Shown in pieces: positions 1 to 10,041 of a stretch of DNA of 64,000 nt. Source of the DNA: Selaginella tamariscina (taxonomy: Eukaryota > Streptophyta > Lycopodiopsida > Selaginellales > Selaginellaceae); NCBI GenBank assembly GCA_003024785.1, contig PUQB01000244.1, positions 186,001 to 250,000 on the forward strand, written 5' to 3'. Position 1 is the first letter of the stretch, and each line of letters begins with the position of its first letter. A model generated the notes under the pieces. The model had not been told where the DNA came from. It searched no databases and saw only the letters and a list, made by a program, of their open reading frames with translations. Made by a program: the position numbers and the translations under genes.

Positions 1-95
1 TGGTAATCAGTTTTTAAAGAAAATAAAAATATTACTCGTATACATTGCGTATGACGTACGATTATTGAAACTGCATTAGAATATACTGCAAGTAT

Positions 96-1259
96 ATGCG
101 TGTTTTATGGCCACTCCAGTTCTCAAGCATGACTGTCTTGCTCTTCATAATCAATTCCGTGTGTTGTGCCTTAGAAGGATGGATAGTCACAGGAAATATT
201 ATAACACGTACACCTCCATGTGAAGATCTGTGTTTCAGCATTCTAGGAGACAATAGCAATCCAGGAGATTTAGTAGGCCTCTATGATATACGGGAATCAA
301 CAGCTAATCAACGTTGGAGGTATGAGACGCTCTCAATCGCCTCAAGAACATCACAGTATCCTCAATTGTGCATGTCTACCTCGTTATGCAACTGGGTCGT
401 GGGAAATGACTCGAGGGACATGGAAATCGTGAGCTTGAGAGGAAATGGATGTCCAAGCAATGGTCTCAATCTCAATGGATCAAACTCGGTGTCTCAGAGA
501 GTCTTTCTTGGCAAGGGAGAGCAATATGTGTTAAGCTTTCAACATGGCAAAGGCTCGTGCAATGGGAAAGCTGTGAGTGGGAACTTAGAAATCTCCAAGC
601 AGGTTAATAAACATGTTGAGTGTGCATCCATTTTTTTTGTAGTTCAAATAGTCACATATATATTATTGTATTTGTGTAGAGTCTGATCCCATGGCGTGTA
701 TGCACAGGTTACATACTTTACGTCCTCGGACAACGGCACATGTAAGATGGAAACCGTACAGTTCAACTCAAGTGGTACAGGTGAAGTAGATATTACATTT
801 CGTGGTACCCGCGGTGACCAAGGGTGTGGACAAGTTATTGCAAATGTTGGAGTTAACAAGAGAAGTTCAGTAGCTACAAATCCATCTGTTTTAACCGGAG
901 ATGATGAGTCCTCATGCATGGTTAATTAGTGGAGTGACAATAGTTTCATTGGTTGCTGTTGTTACTATACTACAAGGTTTGGAAGAGGTATGTACTCAAG
1001 AAAGCATCAAAAGACATAAGTCTTCCATGGTTGAGAAGGTATACGTTCCGGGAGATCAAGTTCATGACGAACAACTTTAATCATTGTCTTGGAAAGGGTG
1101 GCTTCGGCACGGTTTTCTTGGCTACAACATCTTCAGGAACGAAATATGCTGTCAAAATGTTCGAGAAAGAAGGCACAGATTTTCAGATTGAGCTTGATGC
1201 ACTCGGAAGAGTTCATCACAGATGTATTGTGGAATGTCACGGTTATTCCTTGGATGAAG
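96..1259 (+). pseudogene. Lectin-type receptor-like kinase, degraded tandem copy 1
   Basis: This is the decayed duplicate of the receptor kinase at 2759-5192. It opens with a hydrophobic signal-peptide-like start (ATG at 96, then TVLLFIINSVCCALEGW) and the first part of the extracellular domain with its NQRW motif. Compared with copy 2 it has lost about 465 bp of ectodomain (junction near 388), 14 nt just before the membrane span (near 917) and 17 nt inside it (near 958). The last two losses shift the frame and destroy the transmembrane segment. The kinase N-lobe survives (glycine loop GKGGFGTVFL, then YAVKMF with the ATP-binding lysine). The conserved splice donor at 1260 is kept, but no C-lobe follows; the sequence runs into a PPR remnant instead. 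I infer that it is non-functional. Confidence 0.85.
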
Positions 1260-1331
1260 GTATAGACAAACTCATCCATCTCTCTCTCTCTCTCTCTCTC
1301 TAATAAACACACGCACAGCAATAACTCACAA

Positions 1332-1605
1332 GGGTTGAGACCGGATCTTAATACCTTCGCCACCTTGCTGCAGTCATGCCAGCTCACGGAAACAAAGCCA
1401 TATGTACTTTCTATCTGCTGAGATGGATTTCCATGTTGGACACAACATGGACCACTTTGTGTGCATTGTAGTTCCGTGGCTTGCTGTATTGGGTGCTTGT
1501 ACAAGTCATTCTGACGAGATGAGGGGGCAACGAGCTGCTGGACATGCATTTGGCTTACAACCAACCGGCTTGGCACCATTGGCAATCTTATCCACCAGGT
1601 TTTAA
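1332..1605 (+). pseudogene. PPR protein fragment (last repeat plus E-motif)
   Basis: Two frames together resemble the end of a PLS-class pentatricopeptide repeat protein. The first (1332-1418) reads GLRPDLNTFATLLQSC, a typical start of a PPR repeat. The second (1402-1605) contains NMDHFVCIV and then WLAVLGACTSHSD followed by RAAGHAFGLQPTGLAP, which fits the E-motif region of plant organelle RNA-editing or processing factors. The usual stretch between the HFVCIV and WLAVLGAC blocks is missing and the frame changes near 1400-1420, so this is a relic. It sits exactly where the kinase C-lobe of the upstream receptor copy should be, so it was joined there by rearrangement. Confidence 0.6.
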
Positions 1606-1639
1606 AGAAAAATAAAATACTCAAGTGCATTTCTATGCA

Positions 1640-2568
1640 TTGACTGTATCTGACTATGATTGCTTGTTATGGCCTTTCTAGATGAAAGTCTTGCGTCATC
1701 CATATCAAGTTTGTGCGACATTGAATAGTATTCATCTAATACATACAGAATATTTTTTATTATATAGAATATTTTAAAAATATAAAAAATATATATTTTT
1801 AAGTACTAATGAAACTCCTAAGTGCAGAATTACTACACTTCACCTATAAACTGATGATTTGTAAATTTACAATTAATAAATTTATAAGTTATGATGTTTA
1901 TTATTGTATTTGTTTAATCTAACTCTTGTAGAATCTCATTCTTAAATTATATAGTTGCAGTGTGCAAGAGGCCTCTCACACCTTTAGCTACTTCTTTAGG
2001 CGTGGGAGGCCTCTATTACATAATTTAATCTGGTTATATTTCTGCTGAAAGAAGAGAGCTCTTGCATACAACTGGCAAATTGGCCCGCGCCCACCTTAGT
2101 AATTACAAAGTTATATTCTTAATATCTTTGTGATTATCTATATCTATTATAGAAGATACTCTATTCTATAGAATGTTCTCTTTTGATTTTTTTTTAATTT
2201 AATTAAACTTGGTTTCGCACTTTAATTATGTGTGTTTCAAGTTTCAATCGTGAAGCTTCCACCCGTGTAACGAGTTGCATTATAAGCATACTTATTTAAA
2301 ATTATATACATTAAAATAAATTAGAAACATGTTAATATTTGTCTGGAAACATCGTTGGTTGGTTGGTCAATATCAAATAATTCAAACCGACTAAACAGGA
2401 CTTCACATTATATTTATATATGAAGATCTATACGATGCAAACGAAATAGTCTGCGTTTGCTCTTTGACAAATGTAAGTCGGAAGTACGCATTGTGTGCGT
2501 GTTATATACTTTGTTTATACGTGTTTGTGTATACGCCCATCCATGTGTACGGATGATATACGTTTTGG
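1640..2568. other. AT-rich spacer with a hairpin
   Basis: No coding potential is seen. The stretch is AT-rich and holds one clear imperfect stem at 1970-2015: the arm GAGGCCTCTCACACC pairs at 13 of 15 positions with GGCGTGGGAGGCCTC. I see no other recognisable feature. Confidence 0.5.
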
Positions 2569-2580
2569 GGTACGTATTCG

Positions 2581-2627
2581 TTTTGGACCATTTCTCGATT
2601 TGTGCGTGTCATCCTTGCGCAGGGGCC

Positions 2628-2659
<32 letters not shown>

Positions 2660-2679
2660 TCAGGTGTCTCCGAAGGGAC
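2581..2679 (-). pseudogene. U6 snRNA retro-pseudogene
   Basis: Read on the minus strand from 2679, the sequence matches plant U6 spliceosomal RNA almost end to end: GTCCCTTCGG start, GATAAAATTGGAACGATACA, AGAAGATTAGCATGGCCCC, GCGCAAGGATGACACGC and AAATCGAGAAATGGTCCAA. It differs from the usual plant 5' stem (GGAGACACCTG instead of GGGGACATCCG). The U-rich Pol III terminator is absent. An 18-bp direct repeat, GGTACGTATTCGTTTTGG, flanks it at 2569-2586 and 2680-2697, like a target-site duplication. I see no upstream sequence element of the usual plant U6 promoter. I infer a LINE-mobilised retro-pseudogene rather than an expressed gene. Confidence 0.85.
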
Positions 2680-2758
2680 GGTACGTATTCGTTTTGGTAG
2701 GTGTATGTTGACATTAAGAAGTATATAGACTTCAAAATTTCACAATTTCTCCTCAATC

Positions 2759-4415
2759 ATGGCTCTCCTGAGGATTGTCTTGCTCTTTATAATCAAGTCC
2801 ATGTGTTATGCCTTAGAAGGATGGATAGTCACAGGAAACATTACAACACGTACACCTCCATGTGAAGAGCTGTGTTTCAGTATTCTAGGAGACAATAGCA
2901 ATCCAGGAGATTTAGTAGGCCTCTATGGTTGTTTTGATATACACGATTTAAAAGCTAATCAACGTTGGAGGTATGAGAATTTCACGCTCTCAATCGCCTC
3001 AAGAACATCACAGTATCCTCGACTGTGCATGTCTGCATCGTTACAGAATAACTCTGTGTTCCTCGAAGTTTTGTCAGTCCGGGAAGTCAAGTCAGTACTG
3101 GGTAGTGAATGACACAAACAAGAGCATTAGAAATGGAGATGAGTTATATCTCAAGCCCCTCTTGGATACGAGCCGACGTTATTTATCTCCTCTTGAAGTG
3201 TCCAAGGTATGCATACAGTATAATTTCCGAATCTAAATAACAGAGTTGAGCTGCTCATAGTATGTGCATACATATATTCAGATATATCAAATTTTAATAA
3301 ACAACCTCGAAGATCCTGTGTAGAAAATATTAATGATGCAAGCAGATTATGTTCAGGTTCAGGAGACGAACTTGACATTCTTGCAGTACGAGCAGAATAC
3401 GAGTTCCGTTGCAGATGGCACGGGCTTAGAAAATGGAGATTTCTCACGGCTTTCACCGTGGTTGTACCAGTTTCTTCCAGTGGTTCAAGGTCGGTTTGCG
3501 TACAGTGTATGCAACTGGGTCGTGGGAAATGACTTGAGGGACATGGAAATCACAAGCTTGAGAGGAAATGGATGTCCAAGCAATGGTCTCAATCTCAATT
3601 CATCAAACTCGGTATCTCAGAGAGTCTTTCTTGGCAAGGGAGAGCAATATGTGTTAAGCTTTCAACATGGCAAAGGCTCATGCAATGGGAAAGCTGTGAC
3701 TGGGAACTTAGAAATCTCCAAGCAGGTTAATAAACATGTTGAGTGTGCATTCATTTTGTAGTTCAAATAGTCACATATATATTATTGTATTTGTGTAGAG
3801 TCTGATTCCATGGCGTGTATGCACAGGTTACATACTTTACGTCCTTGGACAACGGCACATGTAAGATGGAAACCGTACAGTTCAACTCAAGTGGTACAGG
3901 TGAAGTAGATATTACATTTCGTGGTACCAGCGGTGACCAAGGGTGTGGACCAGTTATTGCAAATGTTGGAGTTAACAAGAGAAGTTCAGTAGCTACAAAT
4001 CCATCCGTGTTAACCGGAGATGATGAGTCCTCATGCAGTGCTAGTAGAGTATGGTTAATTAGTGGAGTGACAATAGTTTCATTGGTTGCTGTTGAACTTG
4101 TTGTGGGTTGGTTACTATACTACAAGGTTTGGAAGAGGTATGTACTCAATAAAGCATCAAAAGACATAAGTCTTCCATGGTTGAGAAGGTATACGTTCCT
4201 GGAGATCAAGTTCATGACGAACAACTTTAATCATTGTCTTGGAAAGGGTGGCTTCGGCACGGTTTTCTTGGCTACAACATCTTCAGGAACGAAATATGCT
4301 GTCAAAGTGTTCGAGAAAGAAGGCACGGATTTTCAGATTGAGCTTGATGCACTCGGAAGAGTTCATCACAGATGTATTGTGGAATGTCACGGTTATTCCT
4401 TGGATGGAGGTATAG

Positions 4416-4472
<57 letters not shown>

Positions 4473-5192
4473 GCAATAACTTGTTCTTGTGTAGGCAAAC
4501 TTTACCTTATCCTGGAGTACATGCCTCAGGGAAGCTTGTTCGACCATCTCCATAAGCCCCAGCATACACCCTTGAGCTGGAGAGACCGTGTTAGAATAGC
4601 AAAAGACATAGCGCATGGACTTGCATACCTTCACCACGGTGCAAACCCTCCTATCGTCCATAGAGATGTGAAACCTGCCAACGTTCTTCTAGATGAGGAC
4701 TTGTCAGCAAAACTTGCGGACTTCGGTGTCTCGAGGGTGGGCCGGTTGGCTGCAGATGGTGCAAAGCTGGAGACTACAAGAACACATGACATGCATGGAA
4801 CTTTTGCGTATCTTGACCTACAAGCGTTTCAAACTACAGGTGCATTTGTGTCTGGGAAGACAGACGTGTATAGTTTTGGTATTACACTCCTCGAAATGAT
4901 ATCTGGTAAGAAACCTGGACTCGATGAGATTGATATCATAGGATGGGCAAAGAGTATGGAGTCTTTGAAGAATATTGCTGATCCTGCTATGGAAGGCATG
5001 TACGACGTGCATCAACTGAACACTCTCTATGATGTTGCTATGCTTTGTGTCGGTGACTACGAGACAAGGCCAGCTATCTCAAAGGTTTGTGATTTCATTA
5101 AAGACTTACGGACTGAAGAATCTATATATCAAGATACAAGTTCTTCTGTTGATAACGCCCTATCTAGAGTTTCCATTTCTCCTCGTGATTGA
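2759..5192 (+). CDS. Receptor-like kinase with R-lectin-like ectodomain, copy 2
   Basis: A membrane receptor kinase with four inferred exons: 2759-3206, 3357-3725, 3827-4409 and 4495-5192. The start ATG at 2759 precedes a signal peptide (LLFIIKSMCYA). The ectodomain has two QxW-like motifs (NQRW, SQYW), suggesting an R-type beta-trefoil lectin fold, then a GLENGDFS...SPW block reminiscent of DUF642/galactose-binding modules. A transmembrane span follows (WLISGVTIVSLVAVELVV). The kinase shows GKGGFGTVFL, YAVKVF, VHRDVKPANVLL, ADFGVSR and GTFAYLD, so it looks catalytically complete. Splicing out 4410-4494, a (CT)n-rich intron, restores SLDGGKLYLILEYMPQG. In exon 1 the frame changes between about 3040 and 3090, so a frameshift separates the two QxW motifs. 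The gene may therefore be damaged, or the assembly may have an indel. It is a tandem duplicate of the gene at 96. Confidence 0.8.
4422..4467. repeat. (CT)n microsatellite inside kinase intron
   Basis: An uninterrupted CT run fills most of the 85-nt intron 4410-4494. The same intron in copy 1 has a shorter run (about 1281-1302). The tract extends the polypyrimidine region ahead of the acceptor TTGTGTAG. Confidence 0.9.
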
Positions 5193-5344
5193 CACACAAT
5201 ATACTTCATTTTGAAGGGTGGTACAAAGACGTTTATATATATATAGGTGGTAAATCACACACACACACTTGTATACAATGTCATCAACTCAACGATTTAT
5301 TAACTTCAAAATGTTCATATAACAATCTCTCTCTCGTAACTTGT

Positions 5345-5557
5345 TTAAACCATTATCCTATTCAAAGCTTCAGGCTCAGTAAACCAATCAGGCACAATAT
5401 ACTTGATGATGGACCTTAAGCTGCTAAACGTGCTCCTAATGGTACTTTCAGCAACACCAGTAACCTTTGATATCTCGTCAACACTGGGCCCATTACACAA
5501 GAGCGACATTATATAGATGGCCACTGCTGCTATGCAAGTTGTAACTAAAATGGGCAT
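5345..5557 (-). pseudogene. TFIIB-like C-terminal fragment (3' part)
   Basis: The minus-strand frame encodes IAAVAIYIMSLLCNGPS, then ISKVTGVAESTIRSTFSSL and IIKYIVPDWF. This matches the second cyclin repeat and C-terminus of plant transcription factor IIB, whose usual form is roughly AAAVIYIITQL...GVAEGTIRNSYKDL...IPxW. It stops 13 residues later, about where TFIIB ends. Its 5' edge at 5557-5532 is one arm of a 26-bp inverted repeat. The preceding part of the same cyclin fold lies at 20341-20112 on the same strand. I read the two as one gene split by a 14.6-kb insertion. The atypical sequence suggests a divergent TFIIB/Brf-like paralogue. Confidence 0.65.
5532..5557 (+). repeat. Left terminal inverted repeat of nested element 1
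   Basis: The 26-bp segment starting ATGCAAGTTGTAACTAAAAT and ending GGGCAT is matched at 24 of 26 positions by the reverse complement of 20087-20112. The two arms lie exactly where the two TFIIB pieces break off. Similarity fades beyond the 26 bp. I could not find a clean target-site duplication; only a shared TGCA is obvious. Confidence 0.65.
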
Positions 5558-5589
5558 GGCTATAGTCCCATTTCCTAATAATTACAATT

Positions 5590-6035
5590 TTAGCTATTTA
5601 ATTAGCATTTTCTAATATTAAAGGAATATTCTTTAGAATATATGTTTGAAAAGAGAATATTCTTTAGAATATTCTATTTTGTATTCTACCCTTTAATAAA
5701 TTATAGCATTCATTGAACAAAAATTAATAACATTATAAAAGTAGAATGTATTAAATTATATAATATATTGCCTAATATAACAATTAAGGAAGAGCATAAG
5801 AGGTACATTATATAAATATTGATGTTGTTATTAAAATATTAATATTTAAATATAACATTATTAATTAAAAATTTGTAGTAGTAATAATATATATATAAAA
5901 TCCTATAATAATATAGTCAATCTTCCATATCATTTTTTAAATTTATATAGTTAAGTATACAATTTGGTACTATTATTAAAGAGTTTATAATAATTATGAA
6001 TATTAAATATATGATATTTTATAATTTTGTAATTG
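5590..6035. other. AT-rich non-coding stretch with GAATATTC motifs
   Basis: Very AT-rich DNA with repeated GAATATTC-type short palindromes (for example near 5630-5690). No gene is seen. It lies between the left terminal repeat and the 3' end of the transposase-like gene. Confidence 0.5.
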
Positions 6036-6037
6036 CT

Positions 6038-9000
6038 TTAAGCTTCAGAAAACATACATTCCCTTGCAGTTTTGTTAATCGTGACTTTATCAACGCTTCT
6101 TGACATCCACCCATATCGAATGGATTTAACATTTATAAAACATGCTGGGTCTTTTTGATTGGGAGACCATGTTTTCTCTAGGCATCCATTATATCTTTCG
6201 CTCTCCTTCTCGTGTCGCCTTTTTTGTGGTTTGAACCATGCAACCTTAACAATACTATTTTTTGTGATTACTTCAGGTGTGTCGATAATTTGACCCATCC
6301 AAATAGGCTGATTATATGACGCATCTGGAGTAATGAGAACCATCATTAGTTTTTGAAGATCCTTGCAGCAATCAAAGTATGCTTTAGGTTTTTGGTTCCT
6401 TTGTCCAACAAAGTGTGGGGTTTGCACTTCCACATCACTACTGGCTTCTATGTCGTCTGTGCTCAGTGATGTCATTTCAATCTCCTCTCGCCACCTTGTT
6501 TTAGGCCAAAAAGGGTGTTGCAATTCTGTACTTGTGACAGTAGGCCCTTCCAACTCTCGAACAACAGTCTCCCAATAGTTGACCACATGCTTATATAGTT
6601 CTGAGTAACCAGTTGCCTTATCAGAATTCTTTGGCATCGATTTTTGAACCCATGCCACATATTTTTTGATGCCATCAATAATAACCTCTTGTTCCTTGAG
6701 CTGGGCACTCAATGGAATAGGGTCTGGTTGTCCTTCTGGGAGAAGTGGCTTTCCATCCTCTCCACTTTTGAAGAGCATTAAGCCCTCTTTCGGTAACCAC
6801 TCCTGCTCTGATGGCCGTAACTTGTACTGCATAATAGGTATACCATCTCGTATGGAGAAAAAGAATTGTAGCGGCACAAGGTGACCAACTAAAGAATCAC
6901 TCCCTTCTTTTATATACTCCTTGAGAAATTTTTTGAAGTCTGGCACCTCAGTCACAAGCAAAGCACAACTTTTTTTGGAGATGCAATTTTCAAAAAGATT
7001 CATCATATGCGGTAAGGTAAGTGCACTTGTCCTTTTTGTAGAGTTGGAGACCTTGCTGAAGAACGCATCAATATCTTTCATGAGTGTGACCAACCATAAG
7101 GAAACTGAGCGTGATTGTTTCAAACACACCTTTGGCAACAAGCATTGACAAGTATGCTAGCACATATCTAGAAAATAAAAGTAAGTATGAGCTTGAGAAA
7201 CCCTTAAGTAAAATGATTTACCTATTTTTGTTCTCGCCTGCACAATTATCCATCTGTAAAAGCAAATGACGAGGAAGCTTATTTGATGTTGAGGACACAT
7301 GTACACTATTTGAGCTAGATCCCTCCACTGAACCTGAACTCTCAACAGGGCCATCTGTTTTTTGTGCAGGTTGCTGACAATGCCTCTCATATTCCCAAGT
7401 AGCCTCAAGTGCAGATGTGTTCATGAGAGCATTATGTAAAGGTTGAAGGTGTTGTTTCTTCACTTTGAGATCACTGATAGGACTTGTCTGTGAGTGGGCT
7501 TCAAGGTTTCTGAAACACATGGCTAACGACCCAATAGTGAAATTGGAGTCGCTAGACCAATGTGGAAGTGAAAAGTGTCCATATGACTCACAACCGTGTC
7601 CATGTGTTAGCACACCTGTCAATGAAATCGGAAGTTTCATGACATTTCCAAGGCACTTTGGTGTTGCAAAGAGCTTTGGAATGCTGGTCTTTGAATGATC
7701 CATCTTGTCATGGATCAAGCACAGGTACTCTGATGGGCGTGACACAGAAAGCATGCGGTGTGCATAGTACTGAGACCGGCAAGTTTGTTGTGCAATCATG
7801 TGGGCCTCCATCTTCCTTTGAATGGTAGTGATCTCCACCAAGGTTTTTGCACAAGCCTCTGCAGCCTTCAATGATGTACAAGTGTCACACTTAGAAAAGC
7901 TAGAGTGTTTTGCAATCTCCACATCCTTAAAATGAGTATTCCATATGTTGTTGAAGGTACCAGTGCAGATTGCTTGGAGCCCCATCAAACTGAGGCACTT
8001 GTTCACATGTTCACACAGTTTCAATTGAGTGTAGATTGAAGGTAAAACCTTGAGATTTTCCCTGACCCCTGCATTTGTGGTTCGGCATTTGTGAGGCATC
8101 CTGTCTGCATTTGCTTCCACAAAAGCCTTGAGTATCTCTATGGCTGCCATGATGTGAGAGCGGGTTTTGACCAAGCCAGTGTTCCCATGAACTGAGGTTC
8201 GCGCTCCATCTAGCCACTCATCCCTCCGACGGTAGAACGTGGTCTTTGGGATCCCGTATATACTGTACCAAGCTTTGAAGCAGATGGCCACCTTATTAAA
8301 TACCATGGATGTACTCTGATAACCTGTGTCCGAGGCCATTCCATCAATACACCCAGTTAGTGCAGCATATACAAACTCATGCCTTTGCTTTTGGGTGAGC
8401 ATACGAAAGACATGTCTACATTGGGTAATTTCATTCCGGTCTGCCATCTGACAACACTTCTTCTTGCAACAGTCAATCGTGGAAATGCTCGTAACACTTT
8501 CGGAAGATGTAGGATCCATCTTTACCCTCTTGCTGAAACTTGCAGGGGAAGATCTACAACCCATGAATCGCCTTTTTCTTACAATAGGACCAATGCAAGG
8601 AACCTCTTCAAATATGAGTTGTTCTTCCGGGTTGTTATTATTGAAATCCAACCCAGAATATGTTGAACCATCTTGCCGTCTTAATTCAGATGTTCGCCAC
8701 CTCACGAGGGATCCAGGATACAATGTGCCATTAGGTGAAACCTCTGTCACAACTACACCCACGAAGTCGGACCCTAGTTTCTCTTCTGACACTGCTTCCA
8801 TTGGATTTATAGCTGTGATGATGCCTCTTCCGACTTCAATCTCACGAAGAAAGAGAATCACCTCATCCATTACAGCAGGCAAGCCATCATCTGGTAAACT
8901 CGTGCTACTATTTGTTTGTGACTCTGCATATTCTGTGTCAGCCTTGACTTCATCCAAATTCCACAATACAGGAGAACCCTCCTCAAATTCCATTCCCAGA

Positions 9001-9158
9001 ACCTCAACATACTTGTAAATGGTGTTCACCCATACGTACACACAAGATCCTTGGGCAATATTGTGACATGATGCATTATTATCTCGAACTTCCACAGTTC
9101 CAGTGCCAACTATCTCGTTGTTCCGAAGAAGACATACTTTATCTCCAGTATTAAACAT
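6038..9158 (-). CDS. Transposase-like protein (DUF7869-type), two exons
   Basis: Two exons (9158-7222 and 7167-6038) joined across a 54-nt GT-AG intron give about 1020 residues. The junction restores LQMDNCAGENKNRYVLAYL followed by VGHTHEDIDAFFSKVS. This acidic signature, D...N...HED, is typical of a family annotated as DUF7869 (name from memory), thought to have a DDE/RNase H-like fold. The N-terminus (GDKVCLLRNNEIVGTGTVEV...VLWNLDEV) resembles the small module often found ahead of plant transposases (DUF8039-like). The C-terminus has an IWMGQIIDTPE...VAWFKP block. ATG at 9158 is the first Met of the frame. A splice-acceptor-like TTTATGTGCAG just upstream (ending 9165) means a further 5' exon is possible. 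No internal stops occur, so the gene may be intact. It runs divergently from the methyltransferase gene further right. Confidence 0.7.
7168..7221 (-). other. 54-nt intron of the transposase-like gene
   Basis: Donor GTAAATC follows AAAAATAG, and acceptor TTTTATTTTCTAG precedes ATATGTGCTAGC. Removing it joins the two exons in frame within the conserved KNRYVLAYL segment. Confidence 0.85.
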
Positions 9159-9311
9159 ATTGTCCTGCACATAAATAATTGTATTATTTATGATATCTGT
9201 TTATGCAATATTTCTAAGAAATCTGAATTACGGTTACTTAATAATATGCATATGCAATAATACATAATTATGTTTAGAGATAATATCTCATGTTTGATTA
9301 ATACAACTGAT

Positions 9312-10041
9312 GGGCGGGATTAATCCCGCCCACGAATCCCTCCGACGAGGAACGGTCGGCGGGATTAATCCCGCCGCCGACTCAACCCCTTCGGAGAGAG
9401 TCGGCGGGATTAATCCCGCCTTGGACTCCCTCCGACAAGGAAGAGCCGGCGGGATTAATCCCGCCGCCTCTTCCTCCTCGGGGGAGTCCGGCGGGATTAA
9501 TCCCGCCGACTCTCTCCGACGAGGAAGGGAGTCCGGCGGGATTAATCCCGCCGACTCATCCTCGCCGGAGAGAGTCGGCGGGATAATCCCGCCGGCCCCC
9601 CGAGGAGGAAGAGGCGGCGGGATTAATCCCGCCGGCTCTTCCTTGTCGGAGGGAGTCCAAGGCGGGATTAATCCCGCCCACAATTCTTACGACGGGGAAT
9701 GGGTGGCGGGATTAAACCCGCACATAACTCTCTCCAAAACTATGATTTCAAAGAGATCTCGGGATAAATCCTGTCCCCAAATCTTTAAAACAGGGAAGTG
9801 GTGGCGAGATTAATCCCGCCACCCCTTCCCTGCCTCCTAAAATGGTTGGCGGGATTAATCCCGCCGACAACTCTTTCTAATAAATTCTGGTAACTCTTCA
9901 TCAGTTGAGAAGGTTATCGACGGGATTAATCCCGCCACTCTTTTTCAGTGGCGGAGAAGCATTGCCCGGGAGATGGTGGCGGGATTAATCCCGCCACCTC
10001 TTCGAAGAGGCCAAAAAGAAATGGCCGGATTAATCCCGCCG
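9312..10041. repeat. Palindrome array A (GGCGGGATTAATCCCGCC units)
   Basis: About 15 copies of an 18-bp perfect or near-perfect palindrome. Cores begin at 9313, 9358, 9403, 9448, 9490, 9535, 9577, 9616 and 9661, then decay from 9705 to 10040. Spacing is 45, 45, 45, 42, 45, 42, 39 and 45 bp. The spacers are related to each other and are themselves weak inverted repeats (GACTC...CCGACGAGG...GAGTC). Because core and spacing are symmetric and in multiples of three, both strands stay open as 15-residue peptide repeats (GGINPADSLRRGRES-like on plus, AGLIPPDSLPRRRES-like on minus). I do not think either is a gene. The array looks like a minisatellite built on a self-complementary core. Confidence 0.95.

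Noticed and set aside
62..259. Minus-strand frame over the receptor-kinase signal peptide
   Set aside because: Shadow of the plus-strand coding sequence, with no family motif.
2581..2679. Functional U6 gene
   Set aside because: No terminator run of T after the RNA end and no clear USE; the flanking duplication indicates a retrocopy.
9288..9813. Open frames on both strands across array A
   Set aside because: The peptides simply restate the palindrome unit; symmetry makes both strands open. No start context, splice signals or known domain.
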